The position numbers were made by a program, and so were the translations under genes. A stretch of 64,000 bases of DNA from Sepioteuthis lessoniana (Eukaryota > Mollusca > Cephalopoda > Myopsida > Loliginidae), in the NCBI GenBank assembly GCA_963585895.1, contig OY757913.1, positions 104,614,279 to 104,678,278 of the forward strand. Direction: 5' to 3'. Numbering within the stretch: position 1 is the stretch's first letter; every line of letters starts with the position of its first letter. This document shows positions 1-9,400 of the stretch, in pieces. Under the pieces are notes generated by a model. The model did not search any database. It saw only the letters and a program-made list of their open reading frames with translations, and was not told the origin of the DNA.

Positions 1-357
1 GCATTTACACAAGCATAAAGGGTTCGAGAAACTCAGAATGACGATAGTTTCCATTTGCTTCTGTTGAAACTTTTAAGAAAAGAATTTTTTGTTTCTGACG
101 AGAGAAAATTGACAAAGGCTTTTAGCCTTTACAACTTGTAAGAATAAGATATTAAAGTTTCAAGCGAGAGAAACTTGACTGAGGCTTGAAACCAATACAC
201 GGACAAGTTGAACTTTTGTCCCTTACATTGAATCGTTTAAACTTTCTTGTAGGTTAATTTGTTTTGTCGAAAAATCTTATTTTGAGTAACTGTTTTCTTT
301 TATTGTTCAAACATTGTTACGAAGAGCGTAAAGTTTGAAAGATTGTAACGTTTGCAA
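1..357. other. No recognisable feature
   Basis: AT-rich sequence up to the target-site duplication of the first solo LTR. I see no open frame, repeat head or microsatellite of note. Confidence 0.5.
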
Positions 358-361
358 ATTG

Positions 362-856
362 TGTTGCATAGCCGTAATACGTATACAACTATACACATAT
401 ACATGCAGAAACAAAATCAACAATAATGACGAACGAACACGGTTTTTTAGAAAAATATGCGTCACACACTTCATTCGAAAGGGTTGCGAAAGGGTTATGA
501 GTGAGAGGTGAGTTGGAGACTGAAAAGACTGAAACATATTGACCCCAAGTTCCTCCGTCTTTAGCAGCACTTCTTTCTCGTTCTGCTGGGCTGCTCAACC
601 GGGGGTCCTGAGGGCCCAGTCCTCTCTAGGAGCTGGTTCTCAGTACAGCAACTTGTCCCCAACTAACTGATCCTGTCTGTGGCACCGGGTTATACAATTG
701 TTTGACACCCACCTGCTTCTTGTGGGCGTCACATCTGCACCCAATTCAACCCGTCCACAGTCAAGTTTATACCCTGATATCTTCGACCGGATACACCTGT
801 TATTTACACAGGTGTATCTCTTATTTGACAGCTCGGCCGAAGGCCAACATGTTACA
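362..856 (-). mobile_element. Solo LTR, copy 1 (LTR-retrotransposon remnant)
   Basis: A 495-bp segment that on the plus strand begins TGTTGCATAG and ends ATGTTACA, with the 4-bp duplication ATTG at 358-361 and 857-860. Read on the minus strand it starts TGTAACATGTTGGCC and can be aligned by eye with the LTRs at 5682-6356 and 21895-22626. Shared landmarks are the GGCC-rich start, a TATA-like ATTGTATAACCC, and the block GGTTGAGCAGCCC followed by an AGAACGAGAAAG-like stretch. No internal coding region follows on either side. It is therefore best read as a solo LTR left by recombination between two LTRs. A 4-bp duplication suits Ty3/gypsy-type integration (family knowledge). Confidence 0.82.
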
Positions 857-968
857 ATTGGAAATATATGCGGCTCTAGACAATAAATAATTTTCTGTTT
901 CAAACCAAAGAAGACTATTTGTAATTTCTTCCTCTTTTCTTCCTTCCCAAGTCGAATTTACCAGGTAG

Positions 969-1207
969 TATGTTTGGTTTCTGTTTTTATTAGTATATCA
1001 ACCTTTGTAGGTTATTTAATGCCAAATCCATTCTCATAGAAGAACAGTAGTGGTACTACTTAACCTATAGCTGGGAGGATAAGGGGGTTCATACCTTTCT
1101 CAAGGGTATTTGCCCGAAAGTGAACCTAATAGCGCAACTGGAGTTCGAACTCGCTTACTACGATTCGGGTGTCCATCGCTTTAACCATTACACCACGAGG
1201 ACATCCT
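969..1207 (-). mobile_element. SINE-b copy (tRNA-headed SINE)
   Basis: On the minus strand the element starts with a tRNA-like head (CCTCGTGGTGTAATGGTTAA, an A-box-like region) followed by a B-box-like GTTCGAACTCC. Its 3' tail reads AATAACCTACAAAGGTTGATAT and ends in an ACCAAAC-type A-rich tail. The plus strand therefore shows the tail first and the head at about 1193-1206. At least six other copies lie in the window. The head mimics a tRNA gene, but the element continues for about 240 bp and carries the family tail, so it is not a tRNA gene. Confidence 0.8.
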
Positions 1208-1477
1208 CAACCTGGCAGTAGATAAATTTGCAAAAAAGATAGAGATAAGTAGGCGCATACCTTACGCCAAAAATAAGTCCAAAAAGGAATATGACTTGAT
1301 TTCAACCTCGCTAACTTTGAGGCCGCTGTAGCGTATAAAAAGGAGAAAATGAATTAATAAAAGTCCTATCTCCAAATTTGTAATTTCTATTTCTTTTAAT
1401 TGAAAGAACAGTTTGCTGAAAAACAAAAATCAAAAAACTTTTCTTGCAAGAAAAGATGATGTAAGCCAGAGCGTAGA

Positions 1478-2387
1478 TACGAGGTGCATAAGATAAGTTT
1501 CCAGATTTTTTCGTACGGGCATTTAAAATTTTCGTAGACTCTTGAAAATTCAGTATCTTATTGCTATACATCTTATGAGATGACTGACACATTTTTATGA
1601 TTTCAGGTTCAAATGAACAGCTACAGCAGCAATTGATATACACCCTACTAAAGCCTGATTGTCACAGCGGGTGATTTTCAAAAATGCAATCTGACACTTT
1701 AGAAGAACGATATACAATAAGATTCTGTTTTAAACTTGGAAAAAATGTCACAGAAACCTATGGAATACTTCAGACTGCTTTTGGAGCATCTTGCATTAAT
1801 CGAGAATCAGTTTTTGAGTGGCATAAGAGATTCAGGGAAGGCAGGGAGTCTGTGAGGGATAATGAGAGGTGTGGGAGGAGTAATAAAGTCAATACACCAG
1901 AGTTGATTGGCCAAAGGGTTAGGGCTAAGGTTAGGGTTACTATATTGAGGTTTTAAGGGAGTTCAGGAAGAGATTCCGTTGGAAGAGGCCAGCACTTTTC
2001 AAATCGGGTCAGTGCCATTTCCACCAGGACAATGCACCAGTCCACAAGTCTATCCTTGTCACAGACTATTTGATCAAGATGGGCATCAAGACAGTTTCTT
2101 AGCTTGCCAATAGCCCAGATCTTGCTCCCTGTGACTTTTGCTTATTCCCAACGCTCAGAGGCTGTCGTTATGAGACAATTGAGGAGATGAAAGAGGCTAT
2201 GACGAAGGTCATTGACACGGTCACACAAGAGGACTTCCATGGGGTCTTCAAGAATTTGTTGGAACCATACAACAAGTACATTGTAGCCGGAGGAGATTAC
2301 TTCGAAGGGGACTAGAGTTTCATATGTGTACTATCAATAGAAGTGCCCATAGGAAAAAGTCTGGAAACCTATCGTATGCACCTCGTA
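1478..2387 (+). mobile_element. Mariner-family transposon, internally deleted (copy 1)
   Basis: About 910 bp bounded by inverted repeats of roughly 28 bp: TACGAGGTGCATAAGATA at the left and its near reverse complement ending GCACCTCGTA at the right, both with TA at the outside as expected for Tc1/mariner insertion. The 5' part encodes the mariner helix-turn-helix region. The sequence then jumps, across a short TTAGGG-like filler at 1915-1937, to the 3' part of the transposase around 1938. Compared with the copy at 36.8 kb about 438 bp are missing, including the first catalytic Asp. The downstream part still encodes HQDNAPVH and SPDLAPCDF. It cannot make a working transposase. Confidence 0.88.
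1684..1956 (+). pseudogene. Mariner transposase N-terminal fragment, truncated by deletion
   Basis: A 90-residue frame starting MQSDTLEERY. It contains the mariner DNA-binding region: [16 protein letters not shown], then [18 protein letters not shown] and [14 protein letters not shown]. The last 15 or so residues are translated from the deletion filler and a shifted frame, so they are not transposase. Full mariner transposases are about 345 residues. The start codon is the same as the family start, since the copy at 36979 has ATG followed by TAA where this one has CAA. Non-functional on sequence grounds. Confidence 0.85.
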
Positions 2388-2960
2388 TTAATGAAGTATA
2401 GCAGTAATTTTTAGTTTAAAATAAAAGGGGAATACTTCGTGAACTGTTACTAACTGCTGCTGATATATATCAGTGAGGGTGTAAACAAACATCTCTTTAA
2501 TCTTAAAAAAAAAAGTTAAGAGAGTTGAAAAGAAATGCGTTCTCGAAAGAAAAATGTTTGGATTTTTTCTCAAAAGAAATAAATCAAAAGAAATCAAATT
2601 TTTACTTATTTTAAGTAAGTATAATCGAATTTTGACCTTCTAAAGGTAAGTAAAAATTCACTACATACTGTTATTTCTGTAAGCAAGGGACAATTTTAGT
2701 ATATGTATCCTCATTCACTAAAGAAATATTCAACCCTCAACTTATTTATACAAATTTGCTGAAAAAAATTGATGAATCTAATTAACTATGAATCTAATTA
2801 ACTAAGAAATTGTATTTTTTAACATTCATAAAAAAAGGGATCTTAAATTGTTTTGGATTTTAGTCTTTTCAATTTCTTACAAGACAAATACTATCGTTGT
2901 TGAAATATCTCGAAATCTAGAAACAAGCGTAAATTCGCCATTTATTTCCTGAATGCAAAA
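2388..2960. other. AT-rich stretch, nothing recognised
   Basis: Low-complexity AT-rich DNA between the mariner copy and a LINE tail. A direct repeat of GAATCTAATTAACTA occurs near 2774-2805. No element ends were identified. Confidence 0.4.
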
Positions 2961-3307
2961 ATCATCATCATCATCATCATGTCGTGACGCCAGGACGGAT
3001 ATCCCTGACCCTTTCTCGCCTCTTTTCCCTATCGTTCATCGCCTCTGGTAGGTCTTCAGGGCTACATCCCGTATCCTCACATAACTGCTGTATGTATGTA
3101 CTAGCTGGTCGTCCTGCTTTTACTCGGCCATATGTGGGGGTCCATAGGAGTACATCACTTATGAGCTCGTCCCTGCTTCTCCAGCAGTGTCCTGCATGTC
3201 TGGTTCGTCTAACTGGGATCGGTTTCGTGATGGGAGGCAGGTGGCCGTATAGTTGGTGCTTTGTGGGGTGTTGTCGCCTGGACTTATTCAATATTGCTCG
3301 CAGCAGA
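2961..3307 (-). mobile_element. LINE-r (RTE-like) 3' fragment, 5'-truncated
   Basis: On the minus strand a frame open from about 3312 to 2977 encodes the C-terminal part of a reverse-transcriptase ORF: LLRAILNKS, GHLPPITKPIPVRRTRHAG, HCWRSRDELISDVLLW, GRPASTYIQQLCEDTGCSPE and LPEAMNDREK. The 3' end runs directly into an (ATG)n tail, seen as (CAT)n at 2961-2980 on the plus strand. RTE-type LINEs typically have short 3' ends with simple-repeat tails (family knowledge). The reverse-transcriptase core is missing, as expected for 5' truncation. Confidence 0.85.
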
Positions 3308-3720
3308 TACAAAAATTATAGCTTCCCGTGTCTAAATTTTTTTGCACACAAAATTAACGCTTTTTTAATTAAAGAAATCAATTAATCTCCCATACCACCT
3401 TCATTTAAGCCTCTAAGTATTACATAAGAATACATTATACCCTATGACTGTTAGCAAAATATTTATATTAGATAGGAATATTTGCAATCATAAAACTGTT
3501 GTAAAAAAATCTCAAGGACCATATGCTCATGAAAAGTAGACATAAAAGTGCCATGCCTAACATCTTACCATGCCTAACCTCAATTAGATGTATTGACATA
3601 TAATAATCTATCAATAAAAAAGTCTCGATAATCTTCGAAGGAATCACTTGAATGATCACATTAGAATTCTTTGTTATGTAGATGGATATTGGCTATTTTA
3701 CACTAGTCGATAATTGTTGG
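3308..3720. other. No recognisable feature
   Basis: AT-rich DNA with no repeat head, tail or usable frame that I can identify. Confidence 0.4.
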
Positions 3721-4012
3721 ATATTGACTTGAAGACCCTCTCTTTGACATCTAGATGATGCTCATGTAATTGGACCCTGGGAAAAAAAAACAGTATATGC
3801 ACCTCGTACCTAAAGTAAACAGGACGCAGATGTCTCCGGGGGAAATGCTGCGAAAATTGTGCTAGTTGCATACAAGAAGGAAGTTGGCCACTGGGAACAA
3901 AAATATCAGGAAATGCACCTGGTACTTAGAGTAAACAGGAAGCTGGTGTCCCCGGCGAAAATGATGAGTAATTTGAGTTGGTGGCATGGCAGAAGAAGGC
4001 GTGATCACGTGC
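3721..4012 (-). repeat. Dispersed repeat X, copy 1, with internal duplication
   Basis: The block contains two similar units of about 120 bp: ATGCACCTCGTAC...TAAACAGGACGCAG at about 3797 and ATGCACCTGGTAC...TAAACAGGAAGCTG at about 3915. On the minus strand it resembles 23436-23685, sharing a GGTCTTCAAG end and the TCCTGTTTAGTTTAAGAAAC-type motif. I do not recognise the family. Confidence 0.5.
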
Positions 4013-4950
4013 TTTGAATGGGTAACAAGCTTCAAGGAAGCGTAGCTACGTGCAATGGGTAAGCAGCAGGTTGGAGAAGATTTGACCCCTGGAGTCTGCA
4101 TGGGCGTCCGGAATATAATATAAGCAGAACTAAGAGGAAATCGGTTCCCTGGAAATCCGTACTGTCGGCCCCTGTGTGTGCATCTCAGCCCTTTTCGACC
4201 CTCCGTTTTCCACCCATCCACTCACTTTTGGGTAAAAAAAAGAAAAGAAAAGAAGTGGATTATATCTTTATATATCAGTGTTGTTGCCTTCCTCTACTAT
4301 ACAACATAATAATGAAGACCTTTGGCATCGTTTTAGGGTGGAATCCTAAAGCGAAAATCCTGGATATTTTCGTGTTTCGCACTCATAGGAATCTATTGTT
4401 TTCTTATAACATTCCAAAAATCAAGGAGTGCCAAGTTATGGAGCTCTCGAAAATAACCAACTGAATCTACGATGTTCTATCAACTTCAAAATGTGTCCCC
4501 TGCTACCGAATACCATATAACATTGCATGATTGAACCCACAGCAATCGTAATTACCTTTCAAAAGGTCAAATGTTTATCTGGTGATATATGATCGCCATT
4601 TTAAATTGAATAAAAAAATACCATTCATTGTCTTTGGTCAGGTCTTCATAAGTTGTACCCAATAATAACACTTATTCAAAAGTTTGGTGACTCTACTTGT
4701 AGCAGCTGATCGTAGTTGCCTGATGTTTATTATACCATAAAATGTTCAATATGTGCCTTACTACAGTGAACTACCCTATTCACAAACACCCATATAACTT
4801 GAAGGGTTGGGCTTACGACTTAGTTTGAAGCGATTTTTATGTACCCTGTCAAGTGTCAATGACGAAGTAAGTGCTGATTTATGTTTTTTATTTTTTCAGC
4901 TTTTTAAGTATATTCCTGTAAGAATGGAATGCAAATGTAAAAACAATTTT
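4013..4950. other. Unassigned stretch
   Basis: No element could be assigned. Short open frames here have no recognisable domain and sit in AT-rich sequence. Confidence 0.35.
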
Positions 4951-5302
4951 TATAGGTTGTTTTATCTGTGATAATGTGGATCTTCCTAACCGCCAAGCAA
5001 AAATCCCTGACTTTGTGAAGAGGGTATATCGCAAACAAGGGGATGAGGATAAGATATTCGCTTCCAACGTTTGCTGAAAAACATGTGTTGGGAATCTGAG
5101 GGATTAGAGGAATGATAAAAGGAAGAGTATGCCATTTGTCATCCCAATGGCGTGGAGAGAAGGAAAAGATTACATTTACGGACTGCTATTTCTGCATCGT
5201 TGAAATGTCAAATCAAAATCCAGCATCATGTCATTTTTCTCTTGTTTTATTTCCAATTTTCAGTAAAAGAAGCTTTAATTCGATTAGGCAATATTTAAAT
5301 TA
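4951..5302 (+). pseudogene. Decayed fragment of a CxxC zinc-binding protein family spread by mobile DNA
   Basis: The frame from about 4956 reads CFICDNVDLPNRQAKIPDF, then VCxKTCVGNLRD (x = stop), then KRKSMPFVIPMAWRE. A one-base shift then gives TDCYFCIVEM in the next frame. The order of a CxxC pair, DFVK, a second CxxC pair, LRDW, MPFxIPMxWRE and DCYFC matches the N-terminal region of a large, poorly named metazoan family often present in many copies. This is recognition from memory. At least two in-frame stops (TGA, TAG) and one frameshift show it is dead. A possible splice acceptor (TTTTTATAG) precedes the first Cys, so a retained exon is an alternative reading. Confidence 0.5.
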
Positions 5303-5677
5303 ACTGACTTGATGAAAAGTTTATATATTGAACGATAAATTAAATCTAAATAATGAATTGTTAATTCAATGATGTTATCTCTGTAAAGTAATTAAGTATA
5401 TTCAATTAAATCTTATATTTTAACTTCATTGGTTGTTCTTCCCAGCCGATGAAAATTTAAAATAACTACTTTTCGTTAATATTTAGTTAAGACTTACAAT
5501 CTTGACAAAAACCGGATAGCTCAATTATCTACATACTCACGTAATGAGTGACTTTTAAAATATTTTTTTTACCCTAAAATTGAGGAGTCGTTCATTACCC
5601 GAGAATTTTTTGAAACACTAGACGTTACCTTATTAGTAGGCATAACCCGATCGTTAGTTCGATCCAAATTGTCCCCC
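5303..5677. other. AT-rich stretch, nothing recognised
   Basis: Strongly AT-rich DNA up to the duplication flanking the next solo LTR. Confidence 0.4.
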
Positions 5678-5681
5678 ATTG

Positions 5682-6356
5682 TGTTGTATTTTAGCCTTCG
5701 ACCCGGCCAAAAAAACATTCCAAGGTGATTCACCGGAAGGAAGTAACACATTCTAATGGCTGTTATGACAGGAAATCGCGTGGGCGGAAATTGGCTGACA
5801 AAATGGGACGAGGTAAAAAAAAAATCCCCATGGTACACTCATAGACTGACGCACCGGAAGAGAGTGACCTGTGAACTGCATGACAGTTATTTACGCTTGA
5901 TGACGATCAAACATGCGATTTCAAAGATCGAGTAGGCGACTGAGTGGACGTGGAACTATTATATAACTCAGTAAAGACAGAAGTCAAGAGTTGCAGTTAG
6001 AGTTCGGACGGAGATACAGACGAGGTGTGGTAAGGAAAGCAACACCAGGCCGAAGGGGTTCGAGGCCCCCGATTGAGTTTGGGTCCAGAGAAGTTGTTGA
6101 TAAGATGCAGTAAAGAAAGCCATCACCTAGCAGAATGAGCTCCTGGGCCTCCGGTTGAGCATCAGAAGAACGAGAAAGACACAACGTTGCCGGCCATAAG
6201 AGTGGATGTCAAAATATTGAAGTTTCTGTTCGGTCTCCAGCCCCCTCTTACATACAAACGTTTCAAATAAAGTGAGAGGTACATATATTTATAAAGACGT
6301 CTTCCTGCGTCTGTTTATTATTGTGTCGTTGTGATGCTGTTGATGACAATATAACA
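5682..6356 (+). mobile_element. Solo LTR, copy 2
   Basis: A 675-bp segment starting TGTTGTATTTTAGCC and ending CAATATAACA, flanked by an exact ATTG duplication at 5678-5681 and 6357-6360. A TATA-like ATTATATAACTCAG lies near 5956 and a polyadenylation signal AATAAAGTGAGAGG near 6267, so the promoter, signal and end are in the right order for plus orientation. It pairs with the 21895-22626 copy nearly end to end. No gag-pol sequence lies next to it. Confidence 0.88.
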
Positions 6357-6360
6357 ATTG

Positions 6361-6660
6361 CTTTTGCATAAACGAAGGATTTTAGTTGAGATTATAAAGA
6401 TTGCGCTTAAGATTGTTTACCATTTACGACACCTGTACATATGATATGTACACAAATGATAAATAGTAAACAGTTATGTAAATCTTCATTATCTTCTCTA
6501 AAATATTTTGTTGACGCATTAGTATTGCTATACGGAAATACGTTGCGTCAGAAAAACGGGAAATTAGTCCGAGTCAGATTTGTTGGCCGATACTTTTGAA
6601 ATATTAACTTAGGGTTGTTTTGTTGATTTAGTTTCATGGGTTAAAGGTATATCAACTTTA
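6361..6660. other. No recognisable feature
   Basis: AT-rich DNA between the solo LTR and the next LINE fragment. Confidence 0.4.
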
Positions 6661-7292
6661 TTCAATATTGCTCGCAAGGGCAGCAACACCCAACAAGGCA
6701 CCAACTATACGTCCACCTGCCTCCCATCACGAAAACTATCATATTTACCCAACCCCTCCGCTCGGGTAGGATATGACACAAGGTAAATTTTTTAAGCGGA
6801 GTTTAACATGTTTGAATTCAGAGTTTTCCTTCTCCTAGACTAGTTGCCTCACCAAGGCTGAAGAACCTAGTCTGCCCTACTATTTACCCATAGCAGGAGG
6901 GAGAATAATTGGATTCATAACTTTCCAAAGGGTAATTAGTGCTATGTGAAATGCAATCAGTCCAGGATTTGAACTCGTGTCGCCGTGTCCAATTCCTACG
7001 ACGATAACCATTACACCACGGGCACCTCCTAAAAGTATCCAAGTTTGATGGACCAGACATGCAGGACACTGCTTGATAAGCAGGGACGAGCTCATAAGTG
7101 ATGTACTCCTATGGGCCCCGCATATGGCTGGGTAAAAGCAGGACGACCAGCTCGAACATACATACAACAGCTATGTGAGGATACGGGATGTAGCCCTGAA
7201 AACCTGCCAGAGGCAATGAACGATAGGGAGAAGAGACGAGAGAGGGTCAGGGATATCCGTGCCTGCAGCACGATATTATGATGATGAAGATG
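6661..7292 (+). mobile_element. LINE-r 3' fragment split by a SINE
   Basis: The LINE begins at TTCAATATTGCTCGC (the region encoding AILNKS in better copies), runs to CACGAAAACTATC near 6740, and resumes at about 7031 with AAGTATCCAAG and the stretch encoding the HCWRSRDELISDV-like and EDTGCSPE-like motifs. It ends in an ATGATGATGAAGATG tail. The gap is filled by a minus-oriented SINE-a. Removing the SINE restores the order of the LINE seen in the other copies, so the SINE arrived second. Confidence 0.85.
6742..7030 (-). mobile_element. SINE-a copy inserted in LINE-r
   Basis: Read on the minus strand: GGAGGTGCCCGTGGTGTAAT head (A-box-like TGGTGTAATGG), B-box-like GTTCAAATCC, the body CCAATTATTCTCCCTCC, GTAAATAGTAGGGCAGACTA and GTCTAGGAGAAGGAAAAC, and a 3' end of GAGCGGAGGGGTTGGGTAAA. 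Flanks AAACTATCA (6733-6741) and AAAGTATCCA (7032-7041) look like a slightly diverged target-site duplication. Confidence 0.85.
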
Positions 7293-7812
7293 ATATCAGC
7301 CTTTGTAGACCCTTTAATGCCAAAGCCATCGTTGTAGAAGAATATTAGGGATACCATTTACCCCATATATGGCGGGATAACGGGGTTCATACCTTTCCCC
7401 AAGGGTATTAATGAATGTAAGTGAGCAGCTTGAATTCGAACTCGTTTACGATTATGTTACAGAAAACAACATTAACAACTACACAACTAGGAAGGAGGTG
7501 CCCGTGGTGTAATGGTTATCGTCGTAGGAAATGGACACGGTGACTCGAGTTCAAATCCTGGACGAGACTGAATGCATTTCCCATAGCACTAATACCCTTG
7601 GGAAAGGTATGAATCCAATTATTCTCCCTCCATCTATGGGTAAATAGTAGGACAGACTAGGTTCTTCAGCCTTGGTTAGGCAACCAGTCTAGGAGAAGGA
7701 AAACTCAGAATTGAAACCTGTTAAACTCCGCTTAAAAATTGACCTTGTGTCATATACTGCCCGAGCGGAGGTGTTAGTAAATAAGATTAACAACTACACC
7801 ACTTGGATTCAT
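7293..7812 (-). mobile_element. SINE-b copy split by SINE-a
   Basis: Plus-strand order is tail (ATATCAGCCTTTGTAGACCC), body with GGGTTCATACCTTTCC, a diverged B-box (GAATTCGAACTCG), then the A-box region (TTAACAACTACAC) interrupted at about 7493. The rest of the head resumes at 7786. Diverged relative to the 61.6-kb copy. Confidence 0.75.
7493..7785 (+). mobile_element. SINE-a copy inserted in SINE-b
   Basis: Full-length copy: GGTGCCCGTGGTGTAATGG head, B-box-like GTTCAAATCC, standard body, and end GAGCGGAGGTGTTAGTAAAT. It is flanked by a 22-bp direct repeat with two mismatches (7471-7492 and 7786-7807, starting ATTAACAACTACAC), the expected footprint of LINE-driven insertion. Confidence 0.87.
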
Positions 7813-7855
7813 CAAGGATAGTGAATATTTTTACAAACTTATATAGCAAAATGTT

Positions 7856-8383
7856 TGATTGGTTTAGTTTGGCTTGGTTTTATGGCACATCGATCATTGT
7901 AGGTCATTAATGCCAAATCCAATTTACTGTTCTATTTCAAACAATTCAGATTAGCGTAAGTACGCAGTTTAAATGTCAAAAAACAGTTCTATTTCAAACA
8001 ATTCAGTTTAGTATAACAATAGTTTATTTTATTAACACACACTTAAAAGTCAAAAAAGTTCTATTTCAAAAAGTTCAGTTTAACATAAGGGCACTGTTTA
8101 AATGTGAAAAATAATTCTATTTCAAACAACTCAGTTTAGCATGAGTACTTAGTTCTATTTGTCTATAGATATGACCCTATCAGGTGCTACAACTCCGGAT
8201 CAGAGAAGACCTGAGAGCGATGGCAGTGAAGGTGCATTCCACATTTCTCAAAGCTCCAGCATTACTAGAACCTAACCAACAGATTTTGTGTCATTTCCAG
8301 GATATCCATTGGAGAGAAGTCTTACACCTCGGCAGAGAAGCAGTTGGTGTATTCAACGGCTCTAGCCACCTGGACAACAACAA
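7856..8383 (-). mobile_element. SINE-c copy (long composite SINE with internal repeats)
   Basis: Plus strand shows the shared 3' tail first (GGTTTTATGGC...GTAGGTCATTAATGCCAAA), then four units of about 58-70 bp each containing TTCTATTTCAAACAATTCAG. The head follows, with GACCCTATCAGGTGCTAC, CTCCAGCATTACTAGAACCT and GCAGAGAAGCAGTTGGTGTA. The same head and tail recur at 16.3, 31.6, 33.6, 44.2, 54.2 and 56 kb. The internal repeat number varies between copies. Confidence 0.8.
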
Positions 8384-8503
8384 TTTAGAGTTTTTTATTT
8401 TAAGCAACATATCATAAAACGCTTTTTAGAATAAATTAAATGTTTAAAATCATCAGTTGTTAATTACACTCAGTCGTTACTGCCTCGAATACATATTGTA
8501 GAT

Positions 8504-8778
8504 TGTTGGGTATCACCTACCTTTTCAGCATAATGAGCTGTTCCATCTGCCATATATGGCAGTAGCGGAGATCAGTCTGAGAATGAGTCTATGAGTTAGA
8601 CCAGAAGAGCCGTTCCTATTGTTGAAGTATATCATTACTCTATCACTAATCTTATGTTCTTATTACTAACAGTCTCTCTCTTGTAAATACTCTTTCCTGT
8701 AAATATAACTATTTTCCTCACATATCGTGGTTTGTCTTATTATTACTACTACTTGTGTTCACTAACCAGAACACAACA
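8504..8778. mobile_element. Short solo LTR with 5-bp duplication
   Basis: A 275-bp segment starting TGTTGGGTATCACC and ending CAGAACACAACA, flanked by an exact TAGAT at 8499-8503 and 8779-8783. TG...CA ends plus a 5-bp duplication are typical of a solo LTR. Orientation is uncertain because no clear polyadenylation signal is visible inside. It does not align with the larger LTR family here, so it probably belongs to another LTR family. Confidence 0.75.
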
Positions 8779-8783
8779 TAGAT

Positions 8784-9122
8784 GATATTCTAAATTCCCA
8801 ATAAAACATCTCTGCGCTTTGCAGGTGATTCCTGCAAATTTCTAAAATGACAGCTGTCTTTACAGTATTTTCTAGTTCTTTGAGGTTCGAGTTGGATGTT
8901 AATCTTTGTCAGATGAAGCAAGCATGCACGAAAACCCTTTGAGGATTTAGCATATCTCTCTTAAAGAAATCTGCTCATAACGAAAGTTGTATGCACTTTC
9001 CAGAAATGTTCTTGTTCCATTGCCATGGGAAATGGTTTGAACACATGTCAGTTTAACAAACAGTGCCATACAAATTGCCTTTTGGCTGGCTATATCCGAA
9101 GTAACTCTATTTGAACATTCTC

Positions 9123-9124
<2 letters not shown>
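8784..9124. other. No recognisable feature
   Basis: Ordinary AT-rich sequence leading into a CA/TA microsatellite. Confidence 0.4.

Positions 9125-9205
<81 letters not shown>
9125..9205. repeat. Compound (CA)n(TA)n microsatellite
   Basis: About 45 bp of CA repeats pass directly into about 35 bp of TA repeats. Confidence 0.95.
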
Positions 9206-9208
<3 letters not shown>

Positions 9209-9295
9209 ATTGAACATACATAATTTATGTCGGTTTAACCTCAACTACCCTATCGACAAGACTTACAATGCACCTTTCTAATACAAGACCCATAG

Positions 9296-9400
9296 CACAG
9301 CATTAAAGAACATTCATGCCCAACAACAGAATTACGGAAAATTCTAACCGAAAACACAATATTAGAACAACAAAATAACAAGCAAAAACCACAGATTCTC
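9296..9400 (+). repeat. Dispersed repeat Y, copy 1
   Basis: Shares TGCCCAACAAC(A/G)GAATT, GGAAAATTCT and ACAATATTA(G/C)A(A/G)CAACAAAATA with 14868-14955. Family unknown. Confidence 0.5.

Noticed and set aside
1915-1937. Possible interstitial telomere array
   Set aside because: Only about three degenerate units inside a mariner deletion join, so it is reported as filler and not as a telomere remnant.
2984-3385. 133-residue plus-strand frame
   Set aside because: Antisense of the LINE-r coding region.
7500-7575. tRNA-gene-like sequence with both internal promoter boxes
   Set aside because: It is the head of SINE-a: it continues into the family body, has a target duplication and many sister copies. 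The same applies to the heads at 61.58, 53.9 and 55.05 kb.
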